From: Tetragonia tetragonoides
Taxonomy: Eukaryota > Streptophyta > Magnoliopsida > Caryophyllales > Aizoaceae
DNA: 64,000 bases
Direction of reading: 5' to 3'
Assembly: GCA_038025085.1 (NCBI GenBank)
Contig: CM076152.1
Span: 29,329,501 to 29,393,500 of the forward strand
Shown: positions 10,976 to 20,188 of the stretch, piece by piece
Position numbering within the stretch: the stretch's first letter is position 1
Layout: every line of letters begins with the position of its first letter
Notes under the pieces: generated by a model
Database searches by the model: none
Seen by the model: only the letters and a program-made list of their open reading frames with translations
What the model was told of the DNA's origin: nothing
Made by a program: the position numbers and the translations under genes

Positions 10976-13393
10976 TTATTCATCGTGGAACACTTTCAGG
11001 GTTTCACAATATGAAGGCTCGGATCTTCTTTGTACACAGATGGGCATCATCCGAATAGTTTCTGGTATGTTAATCATGCTTGTTAACTTAGCCAAGGCGT
11101 CTGCAAATTGATTATCTTCTCGCGGAAGGTATGTAAAGTGTATTTGATTGAAATACACTATGATCTTGTCTAAGTATTTCTGGTAGAGTGTCAGGGATTC
11201 ACTTTTAACCTTCCATACTTTGAAAATTTGGTTAATTATGAGTGACGAGTCCCCATAGACTCGGAGTGTCTTAATACCAAGGCTTATGGCGGATTGCAGT
11301 CCTATTATGCAAGCCTCATATTCGGCGCCATTATTTGTAACCTCATGGTCTAGTTTGACTGAAATGGTTGTATGTGCACCTTCAGGGGATACTATCAGTA
11401 TTCCTACTCCAAAACCCTTTTGGTTGGACGCTCCGTCGAAGTATAGCTTCCAAGTCTCGGTGTCTAAGGTCATCACCCCTTCGTCTGGGAAGTGATACTC
11501 ATCCTTGTGGTCTGGCTCATTTATGTCTTGGTCGGCCAAGTATTCTGAAATAGCATGCCCTTTTATGGCCTTTTGATGTTCAAATTTGAGGTCGAACTCT
11601 GAGAGGAGAACAGTCCACCTTGCTATTCTGCCATTTAGTATGGGCTTTTCGAATATGTATTTCAAAGGGTTTTCTCTTGATCTGATATGGATCGTGTGTT
11701 GGAGCATGTAGTGTCGTAACTTTTTGGTAGTTGCTACCAGGGCTAAACATGTCTTTTCCAGGGATGAATAGCGGGTTTCATATTCCAGAAACTTCTTGCT
11801 TACATAGTATATTGCTTTCTCTTCCTTATCTACTTCTTGGGCTAGCACGGCCCCCATTGATGTTTCTGTGACTGTGAGGTAGAGAATTAGAGGCATGCCT
11901 GGAATGGGCGGTACTAGAACGGGTGGTTCGGATAGGTAGGCCTCAATTTTGTCAAAGGCCTTTTGGCATTGCTCGTCCCATTCCGTTTTTACCTCTTTTT
12001 TGAGTTTCTTGAATATGGGCTCATAAGTGATAGTTAATTTAGAGATGAACCTACTTATGTATTGGATTCTTCCCAGAAAGCCTTTTATTTCTTTTTCCGT
12101 TTTTGGAGGTGGCATGTCCATTATGGCTTTGATCTTGGATGGATCGATTTCTATCCCCCTGGTGCTTATGACAAATTCTAGAAGTTTGCCGGATGTAACT
12201 CCGAATGCGCACTTCTTGGGATTAAGCCTCATATTGTACTTCCTAAGCCTGTCGAAGAACTTTTGAAGTGAGGGTACATGCCCTTCTCTGTCCTTGGATT
12301 TTATGATCATGTCATCTACGTACACTTCAGCCTCTTTATGCATCATATCATGGAGTAAGGTCGTAGCGGTTCTTTGGTATGTGGCTCCCGCATTCTTAAG
12401 CCCGAACGGCATTACCTTATAGCAATAAGTGCCCCACTGGGTGATGAAAGTGGTTTTCTCTTCGTCCTCTTTGGCCATCAAGACTTGGTTATATCCGGCG
12501 TACCCGTCCATGAATGATAGAAGGGCATGTCCAGCGGTGTTATCTACCAAGACGTCTATGTGAGGTAAGGGAAAGTCGTCTTTTGGGCTTGCTTTGTTCA
12601 GGTCCCTAAAATCTACACACATTCGGACCCGTCCGTCCTTTTTTGGGACTGGGACAATGTTGGCTACCCAATCGGGGTAATTGGCCACTCTTATGAAGCC
12701 TACCTCTAGTTGTTTTTGGACTTCCTCCTTGATCTTAAGGGCCCATTCTGGCTTCATTCTTCTTAGCTTTTGTTTGACTGGTTTGCAGTCGGGGTTTAGT
12801 GGAATGGTATGCTGAGCAATTTTGCAGTCTATGCCTGGCCTGTCCTTGTAGGACCAGGCGAAAACATCCGTATAATACTTTAGGAGTGTTACGAAGTGTT
12901 CGCGTTCATTAGATGTTAAAGACAAGCCTATTTGCACGTGGCGAGGCTCATCATTGGTTGCAATGTTTATTGTCTCCGTTTCTTCGACTATCGAAGTCTT
13001 TTGCTCATGTTCGATTAGTGCTTTAATAACTTCTTTTGGCAATGCCGTTATATTTTCTGAATTATTAGCGGTGAGGCAATCCGAGTAAGCAAAATCGACG
13101 CTCATAATATTAATAGAAGCGGACAATACATCAATGAGGTCATCACTAAGGACCTTAGGAATAGACTGGGGTGGACTACCCGACACTTCTAGGATAACAG
13201 ACTCAGAATCAGACTCGGACTCAGAATCAGACTCGGAATCGGAATTGGGCCCTCCTGTGGGACCGTTGTGGATGGTGAACTTGTACTTGGCTCCCTTGAC
13301 TGGAGTCCAACTCGTCTCGTGCCTCCAGGTGGTGCGGTCGGGCCCAATTGGGGCGATCAGCTTGGTCGGGTCAAAACCTTCATTGAAAAGCAC
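10976..13393 (-). CDS. pol: Tat pol: reverse transcriptase, RNase H and aRNH
   Basis: An 805-codon open stretch. Residues about 51-66 are a Ser/Asp/Glu run. The RT spans about 205-400 with KKDGRVRMCVDFRDLN, MPFGLKNAGATYQR and the catalytic YVDDM at 358-362. A connection and first RNase H follow (about 440-640); its first catalytic block reads YLTVTETSMGAVLAQ without the usual TDAS Asp, so it is probably inactive. A second RNase H (aRNH, about 645-775) has the full acidic set: YFDGAS (D653), NNGAEYEA (E691), VYGDSS (D715) and DNQFADALAK (D765). This RNH-aRNH order defines Tat elements. The stretch ends at a TAA (10976-10978); the same frame continues leftward into integrase, so the stop is a mutation, most simply CAA to TAA. 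Confidence 0.93.
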   Translation of the reverse strand: MLFNEGFDPTKLIAPIGPDRTTWRHETSWTPVKGAKYKFTIHNGPTGGPNSDSESDSESESDSESVILEVSGSPPQSIPKVLSDDLIDVLSASINIMSVDFAYSDCLTANNSENITALPKEVIKALIEHEQKTSIVEETETINIATNDEPRHVQIGLSLTSNEREHFVTLLKYYTDVFAWSYKDRPGIDCKIAQHTIPLNPDCKPVKQKLRRMKPEWALKIKEEVQKQLEVGFIRVANYPDWVANIVPVPKKDGRVRMCVDFRDLNKASPKDDFPLPHIDVLVDNTAGHALLSFMDGYAGYNQVLMAKEDEEKTTFITQWGTYCYKVMPFGLKNAGATYQRTATTLLHDMMHKEAEVYVDDMIIKSKDREGHVPSLQKFFDRLRKYNMRLNPKKCAFGVTSGKLLEFVISTRGIEIDPSKIKAIMDMPPPKTEKEIKGFLGRIQYISRFISKLTITYEPIFKKLKKEVKTEWDEQCQKAFDKIEAYLSEPPVLVPPIPGMPLILYLTVTETSMGAVLAQEVDKEEKAIYYVSKKFLEYETRYSSLEKTCLALVATTKKLRHYMLQHTIHIRSRENPLKYIFEKPILNGRIARWTVLLSEFDLKFEHQKAIKGHAISEYLADQDINEPDHKDEYHFPDEGVMTLDTETWKLYFDGASNQKGFGVGILIVSPEGAHTTISVKLDHEVTNNGAEYEACIIGLQSAISLGIKTLRVYGDSSLIINQIFKVWKVKSESLTLYQKYLDKIIVYFNQIHFTYLPREDNQFADALAKLTSMINIPETIRMMPICVQRRSEPSYCETLKVFHDE

Positions 13394-13880
13394 AGTAAGG
13401 GGAAGTTTGGTAGTGGTTCGTCGTACTGACGACGCTCTTCGCCAAATAAAAGCCCAAAGTCATTGGGTGCCATGTCATTAGCCCAATCTTTAGTAGATTG
13501 GCCCTCATTGGGAGGTATGGGTGTGTCTTCACTCATGAGGAAGCAATCTTGAAATGCTTCGAAGCCCGGCATCAGGATCCCGTTGATTGTGTATGGTTCA
13601 GGGAATCCATAGTAGGGATATGGGTCGCCTGAAGGAATTGCCCATTGAGGGTGAGGGGATAAGGATCCATGTTATGTGCAATGGGTTTGTTAGCCACAAG
13701 GGCTCTTTTCTTAGCCATCACTTTGGATATGTAGGCCCTAACTTCTTGCTTTGTGGGCCTGTAGCCCAGCCCGAATAAGTTATTTTTGATCTTAGTGTTC
13801 CAAGAGGTTTGAGCTACCTTGGGACGAGGGCCCAAAGTGGTGCCCGGGAAGTAGCCTTGCTTTCTCAGTAAGGCGTTCAC
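13357..13880 (-). pseudogene. Tat linker between protease and reverse transcriptase, in two frames
   Basis: Two overlapping frames, 13572-13880 (LRKQGYFPGTTLGPRPKV) and 13357-13572 (MPGFEAFQDCFLMSEDTPIP), encode the spacer typical of Tat polyproteins. An indel near 13620 separates them. Another near 13400 separates the second from the RT frame, where NFPLL and LPLTVLFNEGF are the two readings of the same bases. No enzyme domain is present here. Confidence 0.7.
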
Positions 13881-14001
13881 ATTGAGTGTGGGCTCTATTG
13901 TTTCTATAAAGGCTATCTTCTCAAAACCCCATAACTCCTCGTCTTGCTCATTATGCTTTATCTTTAGGACTGGAGCTTTCTCAATCTAGGCTATCATAGT
14001 A

Positions 14002-14694
14002 TCAGCGCAGACCTCCAAGGTGGATCCTGCCAAGGATAGCTTCACCTTTTGATGCAGAGTTGAGGCTACAGCATTTAACCCAGTGTAACCAGGGCCTTCC
14101 CAAGAGTAGGTTGAAAGTAGCTGGAATGTCGATTACATGAAATTGGACCATTTTCTCGATGGGCCCAATATTGATATTCATGGAGAAGGTACCCAATACG
14201 TTTCTTTTGGAATTATCGTAGGCCCTTAACCCTTGTGCGGAATGCGCGAGGTTGTTGCAGTCTATTTTGAGGTGTTCAGCAGTCCTCAAAGGGCATACAT
14301 TTACAGTCGAGCCGTTGTCGACTAAAGTCATAGGGACTTGCCTTTGTTGACAGATTACAGTAAGATAAAGGGCTTTGTTGTGGTGAATACCTTCGGGTGG
14401 AAGGTCTTTATCAGAAAAGGTGATGGGCGTGGATGACTTTCCTTGGATTAGGAGGTTGACTACCTCTTCAGGAGTGGCATTTGGAGAAATGGTGGTTGCA
14501 TTCAAGGCCTCTAGCACGGCCCTTCTATGAGTGATAGAAGTGGTCAACAGTTGCCAAATAGATATATCGGCTTTTGTTCTTTGCAATTGCTTGAGGATAT
14601 TGGTCCTATTATCTTCTTTTGCCACTTCTCTTTGGGCCGGGTCCCTATTGGGGATGGCTACAGGCTCTACTGGTTGGATTTGAGATGGATCCAT
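14002..14694 (-). pseudogene. Tat retropepsin (aspartic protease) region
   Basis: The protease cleaves the Gag-Pol polyprotein. The frame contains the active-site block TLVDNGSTVNVCP (DNGS in place of the general DTGS, usual for Tat) and the flap/C-terminal block FNLLLGRPWLH. Right after that block the frame shifts: the tail HWVKCCSLN is non-homologous, while the neighbouring frame gives LHQKVKLSLAGSTLEVCADT, so an indel lies near 14090. That frame then meets a TAG just before IEKAPVLKI, consistent with CAG to TAG. Confidence 0.8.
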
Positions 14695-14741
14695 ATAAAA
14701 GTTTTCGGGCCTGAACTGGCATCCCGATCTTGTGAGGTAGT

Positions 14742-16425
14742 TTAGAGCTTTGTCATCTTCCTCTTTCTCATCATCGAGATATCATACCAGGCTTTGCCGT
14801 TAGCTATGTCATGGACTTGATGAGTCAACACATCTTCTGGATCAGTATGTGACCCATTATCCTCTTCATCGCTATCCCAAAGGCCGCAGACGTCTAGCGT
14901 GGATCTTGGGCTTGGGTATGGTGGTATGGCCTGTCCAATAGGCGTGATCAAATAGGAGGGATCAAACCCTTCTTCTATGTCAATGGCAAAAGAGTTCCCA
15001 AGGGGATTGTTGTTGTTGCTGGATGGTGGTGCATCCTTAGGAAATGGTATTGTGCCATTGTCGAACAAGTCTTGGATTTCATCCTTAAGGGTGTGACTCT
15101 TTTCAGTATCGTGTCCACGCCCCCTATGGTATTTGCAGAATGCAGATTCGTTCCAATATGGTAACCTTTTCTCTACAGGTGGATCGGGAGTAGGCCCAAT
15201 TGGATGTAGATAGTCTCCCTTGATCAACTTATCCAGAGCCTTGACATAAGTCATCCCGAGGGGAGTATACCTTCTTGAGCGCCTATCAGCTATGGCGTTC
15301 ACTTCACTTCCTCTACTTGTGGAGGCATGGTTGGTATTAGTGTATTTCTTGTCCTTATATCCACTTGTGTTGTTATTGTAGGTGACCTTGTTCTTCCCCC
15401 TTTGGAGTTGGTCATCTTCAATGGCCATGCCCACTTCAGTTAATTGGGCATAGGGGGTTATGGGTTGAAACTTCATGTGTTCGCAGTATTCAGATGCCAA
15501 ATTTTGGACTAGCATGCCGATTTGATCCCTTTCAGATGGGCGATCAATCATCTCAGCGACCTTAGTCCTCCATCTTCTCACGAAGCTAGTGAATCCTTCT
15601 TTGTCACCTTGCTTGGTGATGTCGAGTTCTCTTAATGTCATGGGTGGAAAGACATTGTCAGCGTATCTTTGAAGGAACAGTGTGGATAGATTTTTCCAGC
15701 TTTTGAGTGGGCAACTTGAAGAACCAGGCCCTGACAGCATGATCCAAGGTTTGGGGAAAGAGGTGAACATACAACTCTTGTTCAATGCCTCTAAGGCCCA
15801 ATGCAGTAGTAAAAGCTCTAATGTGATCTTGTGGATCATCGGTTCCTTTAAATGTGGGAACTTCAGGCATGGAGAACTTGGTGGGCAATTTTCCCTTGAT
15901 GTGGGGAGCATAGCCTTCAGAATTGATGATCATGTCGTTGAAGGCCTGACTCTTACCTAGGACAGATTCAAGCCTGTTCAGCTTGGCTTGAAGTTCTTGC
16001 ACCTCTTTAGTGGAGGGTTCGGCCCTTTCCCCATCGGGCTTGGGCTCATCATCATTTCTATTAGGGGGATCCAACTTGGCGACACGGGCTTCCATATCAG
16101 TGAATCTAGCATTCATAGCGACCATTTGGGCTAAAAGGTCATCCATCTTTTGGTCAGCGGTTCTCTCGGCGTCTCCAGACATAACGGACTTAGGTGAATT
16201 GGATGGCGAGGTTTGAGGTGACAGTGGCGGTGTGCGAAGGTAATCGAGCCAAACAGGGCCTACGAACTGTGCTTGTGGTGAAGGTTCGAACGATAATTTG
16301 CGGACTAACCTCTTGCTGGACTCGTCTCTCTCCCACTCCCTAGGACCAGGATCTCTACTTTTACCAATTCTGGACGTGAAAAAGGTCCGTTTAAGAAAAT
16401 AGAAAATAGATGGGAATCTCCACAT
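14742..16425 (-). pseudogene. gag: Tat gag (capsid and nucleocapsid), frameshifted
   Basis: Gag forms the particle in which the element's RNA is reverse transcribed. Two overlapping minus-strand frames cover it: 15658-16425 (N-terminal part) and 14742-15911 (C-terminal part). The first has a heptad-like stretch MDDLLAQMVAMNARFTDMEA and the capsid motif MPEVPTFKGTDDPQDHI. The second continues with LFLQRYADNVFPPMTLREL, then FVRRWRTKV and a zinc-knuckle-like CKYHRGRGHDTEKSH, where a usual Cys is Ser. The two halves are in different frames, so a 1-base indel near 15690 broke gag. A second shift near 14780 separates it from the protease frame. The start may be upstream or at the Met at 16182 (MSGDAERTADQ). 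Confidence 0.85.
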
Positions 16426-17365
16426 AATAATAAAAATTTTATTTTAAAACAAATGTGGGAAGAGAATCTAGTATTAATCCTCAACATGGTGATCTTTTGG
16501 GTAAGACGCGATTTTATGTAAATAGCATATTCTAATCAATGATCTTTCAACTCTATTAGAATGATAGATACTCTTGACTTGCTTATGGGGATGAAACTCC
16601 CTAATTTTAGAAAAAGAGAAATACTGTTGACTTGCATATGGAATTAAATTGGACTCTTTTTTTTTATTTAGTGAAAGATCATTGACGGAGATATGTTATT
16701 TGCATGCAATCTAATTCTGATGGAAAGGAACGTCTTCCTAACATGGTCACTAGCATCGTCGGAGTCATAAAGGGATTTTACTTCCTAAAAAGATAAGATC
16801 CTAGACTCTATTTGAACAAGTAACAAAAGGGAAACCTTCCCTAACCAGGACTCAAAAAGAAAGAATCCTAAGGGGGGATCTATTCCTAATATTCTATGGA
16901 AGTTAATCACATAGCAAAGAAACAATTAATAATATAGCAAATAAAGCAATTAGCACTTTGATATGGACTATGAGTCATAATGCAATAGTTTGACACAATC
17001 TATGGTTGGATAAGGTAACCCATAACCGGATGCGTTTTGTCATCTATGGGGTGCATAGTAAGACTAGACGTACCGTTTTACACATCTCGAATGGAATCAT
17101 GTAAATGCAATGGGGTGGAACACGACTATGTGCAAAAGTAATTCGGACCGAGTGGGTCACTGGCCTAAGTCATAGACAATGCTCCAAGGGTAGATCCTAT
17201 AATGGTGTGGTGATGTCTTTCGACATCTTGCAAAGATAATGCATGCAATATGAATGATATGGATACAAAGAGGCAAAGAAAATAAACACGTACGGTAATT
17301 GAATCAAATAGATAAAATAAATTATTGACATGGATAAGTGTTCGAATTACATCCTCTTATTAAGA
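16426..17365 (-). other. Untranslated leader of the Tat element
   Basis: About 0.9 kb between the primer-binding site and the gag reading frame. I see no protein-coding similarity. Tat elements usually have such a long leader; it would hold the packaging signal, but no structure was computed. Confidence 0.55.
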
Positions 17366-17384
17366 TCCTCACTGAAGTCGTCAT
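17366..17384 (-). other. Putative primer-binding site of the Tat element
   Basis: Directly inside the 5' LTR the minus strand reads TGACGACTTCAGTGAGGAT. It looks like a decayed TGGCGACTCCxCTGGGGA-type tRNA complement, with most differences being transitions. The tRNA cannot be named with certainty. Confidence 0.55.
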
Positions 17385-18854
17385 TGTAAGAACCCTCGCC
17401 TTTTCGGGCGCTCTAATTGAAATATTCAGTTGGAATTAATGGTTCTTAAATATGTGTACATGCGATTCAAATTAATTATAAAGAACAATAATTTGCAAAT
17501 AAGAAGCCGCCACCAATTTTTAAGGAAACAATTGAAAACCATCAAAAGTGCATCCCAATTCCTATTGGGAATTGACTCATGCCCATGGGGACTAAATATT
17601 GAGTTCGGGGATGTAGGTACGAAATAAACAAAACGAATCTCATCTAAATCGCCCGTATTAACGGCCTCTACTAAGCTTATCCATGTCAAGTATTTATTTA
17701 TGCTATATGATTCCATGCAAATCCGGTCGTCCAATGATCCTAAATTAACTAGGCTGGTTAAGATCAACCAAATTACCTACGTTATCGTTTTGCACAATTT
17801 ATATCCAATTTACATGCATACTATTAACAAGCAAAAACATGATATAAAGCATTAAATCAACGCTCCAACCTACCAACTTTGCTAAACGAGCCATGTATTG
17901 CATATGCACATTAATAAAACTGTTAGTATCTTCAAAAGAATGATAAATAATGCAAAGGTGCTAACTTTATGCTAAAATAAACCTAGGAGGCTACTATATG
18001 CATGCAAAAACTATAAAAAGATGCAAACTTGCATAAACTAATAAAAAGACATAAGCTTTATATTAACAAACCATGCATAATTATATACAAAATCAAAAGC
18101 ATGCAAATTTATTCAACCATAATCAAAAGCTAAATAAAACATGATTAATAAACAATAAAACAAGAGATTTAATGAAGAGTTAGGCCCTCAGGATGGTTAA
18201 CCTAGATGTTCTATTCGAACGGGACTAGTAGAATTGGGATTTCTCTTTGATCTTGGGTGCTAGGCTAGGTGTATTGCTTGCTTGGATCTTCAGATTTCTG
18301 AATTTGGGGAATTATGTGCTCTCAATGCCCTCAAAATTGTGAACTGACTGACCTCTTGCAAAAGAGGGTGAAAGGGAGTATTTATAGAGTTGGGGGACGG
18401 ATTTAGGGGCCTAGGGCGAGAAGCCTGGCTCAAAAACTCGGCCCCGTCAAAAATTAGGTTCAGCGGCCACACGGAGGGCAGTTGGGGCTCAGCGGCTGGC
18501 CCAATGCCCCCCGCTGTCACGCGTTGGCCGCCGAACGGGTCGAGTCAGCCGCTGGACCTGACGGCGCGCGCGTGACTAGGGTTTTGACTTTTTGGTGCTC
18601 TGTAAATTACGAAAGTGCCCTTGGGCTGGCCCAGGGGGCCGGGATTGAGCGGTTTTGGCCCAAATCTTCGAGACGCGATATCTTTTGATCCGGGAACCTA
18701 ATTGAGGCAAGGTCAAAGGCGTTGGAATCCTTATAACAAGGGCTATCCAAAGACTGAGGAGCAATGTCTTTTTCTACTTATGTCCATGTCAATCCATTAC
18801 CATCATCATCAGACGTTGCGGTTCAGGGGATGAGAACCGATTAAGGTGTCTACA
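17385..18854 (-). repeat. 5' LTR of the Tat element (right copy, 1470 bp)
   Basis: Direct copy of 2195-3751, same TG..CA ends, shorter by 87 bp owing to two internal length differences. Its TATA box CTATAAATA on the minus strand (18379-18387) would drive the genomic transcript leftward. The region from there to 17385 is a long R-U5 of almost 1 kb. Confidence 0.95.
18379..18387 (-). promoter_or_regulatory. TATA box of the Tat 5' LTR
   Basis: CTATAAATA on the minus strand, with an identical copy at 3187-3195 in the other LTR. It lies downstream of the GC-rich U3 block, as expected for the core promoter that transcribes gag-pol. Confidence 0.7.
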
Positions 18855-18859
18855 CATAG

Positions 18860-19184
18860 TGTTGTAAGCAATATGAACAAGGGTTGTAAGTGACTTGCTT
18901 CATTGATGTATTTTCATTTCTTCAGTGTACTCCACTAGACATAGTATGCAATATTCCTTTTGACTAGTCAAAGCCCATTCATTCAATACCGACCTAATAG
19001 GAATTAATAGCGGTCAAGTCCTACTCTAACTTTCATATTGACCAGGCCACTTCTCTCCCACACACACCTCCTGCCCTTTATTTATAGCCAAGCAGTTACA
19101 TGTAAATGCAATTGTCCACACAACAAACAACAATCTCATGGTACTATAATTTTCTTACTACTGTTCGTCTGAAAGGTGATTGCT
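18860..19184 (+). promoter_or_regulatory. Upstream region of the B3 gene
   Basis: A TATA-like tatttatag (19079-19087) lies about 100 bp before the ATG at 19185, after a cacacaca run. This is a plausible core promoter. The Tat element was inserted about 330 bp upstream of the ATG, so distal promoter sequence has been moved away. Confidence 0.45.
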
Positions 19185-19633
19185 ATGTCAAATTCAATTG
19201 TCAAGAAATTTATCATCGTCGTCACCAATGAATTAACTAGTCACCAGGTAAACGTTTCCTACATATTTGTTTAACGTTCACTTCTGATTTGTTATTATAC
19301 GATTTCAATCTAACTTATTTTGTTTCCTTTTTCACATCTGTAGAAAATACCAAAGGAATTCATTGATTCAATTGAAGGAAATATCTCGTCTGAATCTTTC
19401 ATTGAAGGACCAAGTGGAAGATCATGGAAGGTTTATATTAAAAAAGAAGGAGATGATTACATATTCAGCAATGGTGGAACGATTTCTTAACCGACCATGG
19501 GATAACAACAGGGACCTTAGTTTTTTTCAAGTACAAGGGGGATTCTAAATTTAGGGTCAAAATTTTTGAGGATTCTGGGTGTGAATCAGCAAAGTCTTAC
19601 TTTGTTGGAACTCCTTTGTACAATGACGCTTAA
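19185..19633 (+). pseudogene. REM-type B3 domain protein, 1-bp frameshift
   Basis: Exon 1 (19185-19247) encodes MSNSIVKKFIIVVTNELTSHQ up to donor GTAAAC. Exon 2 starts at 19344 after CTGTAG with KIPKEFIDSI. This is the first strand of a plant B3 DNA-binding domain, followed by GPSGRSWKVYIKKEGDDYIF. At 19473-19476 the frame shifts: the original frame stops at 19488, while the next frame gives WNDFLTDHGI, LVFFKYKGDSKFRVKIFEDS and ends at TAA 19631-19633. These are the expected C-terminal B3 strands, so a single T was probably lost in GGT(T)GG. Without the shift it would be a single-B3 protein of about 117 residues, short for REM proteins. B3 proteins are nuclear transcription factors. A sequencing error is the alternative. 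Confidence 0.82.
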
Positions 19634-20188
19634 GATGTATCAACTTTGTACTAGCATCAGAAGTTAAACAATAAATTGGCTCTTCTTTTGTTCTTTTTGT
19701 TGTTGTTGTTCTTGTTGGAATGTTGTGGTTGTACTACAAAGCTGCAACCATTATGTATGAGTTGAACTACTATTTTGTCATTCGATCAATAGTAAACATA
19801 AATTTGCATATTCTTGCCAGTTCAAATATGGCACTTTCTTTCAACATAAAAACTTGAAATATATCAACATACTATCATACACTAATAATTACAACATAGT
19901 ACCAATGAAAACATACAAACATCAACACTGTCAAATAATGTTATCTCAAGAACATACATTTTTATTTGTACTACTGCAAAGTTCTTCTAAACAAAAAGCC
20001 ATTCCCAATAACTCATTTCACACCCTTCTCTTGCTTATTCTTAGAACACAAATCCTTAACTTCATGTTTCAACTTGTTGTGAGGAGAAGATAGCATTTCC
20101 ATGATAATCCTCCTCCTTGTAAATGCAATAGGAAACTACAACAAAGGGGAAAACACGTAATTATTTAGGATATAATCATAACTGGCAA
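19634..20188. other. Convergent spacer between the B3 gene and the Ulp1-like gene
   Basis: AT-rich sequence holding the 3' ends of two convergent genes. A (gtt)n-like run (19697-19712) is present. No other gene seen. Confidence 0.45.

Larger units (their letters stand above)
2195..18854 (-). mobile_element. Tat-lineage Ty3/gypsy retrotransposon, nearly complete, 16.66 kb, degraded
   Basis: Two direct LTRs (2195-3751 and 17385-18854) with TGTAAG..TCTACA ends bound the element. The flanks AATAG (2190-2194) and CATAG (18855-18859) look like a 5-bp target-site duplication with one mismatch. All retroviral-type genes read on the minus strand, so the 5' LTR is the right one. Reading leftward: primer-binding site, leader, gag, protease, RT, RNase H, a second RNase H (aRNH), integrase, then two genes on the opposite strand (4650-9296), polypurine tract and 3' LTR. 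The second RNase H and the extra antisense ORFs are marks of the Tat lineage. Several frameshifts and stops mean it cannot make its own proteins. LTR divergence by eye is about 2-3 percent in the first 500 aligned bases, so insertion is fairly recent, perhaps of the order of a million years under usual plant rates (inference). Confidence 0.95.

Noticed and set aside
11286..11553. Plus-strand ORFs across the Tat pol region (also 12027-12266 and 13134-13481)
   Set aside because: They are shadows of the minus-strand pol frame, which has strong RT and RNase H motifs.
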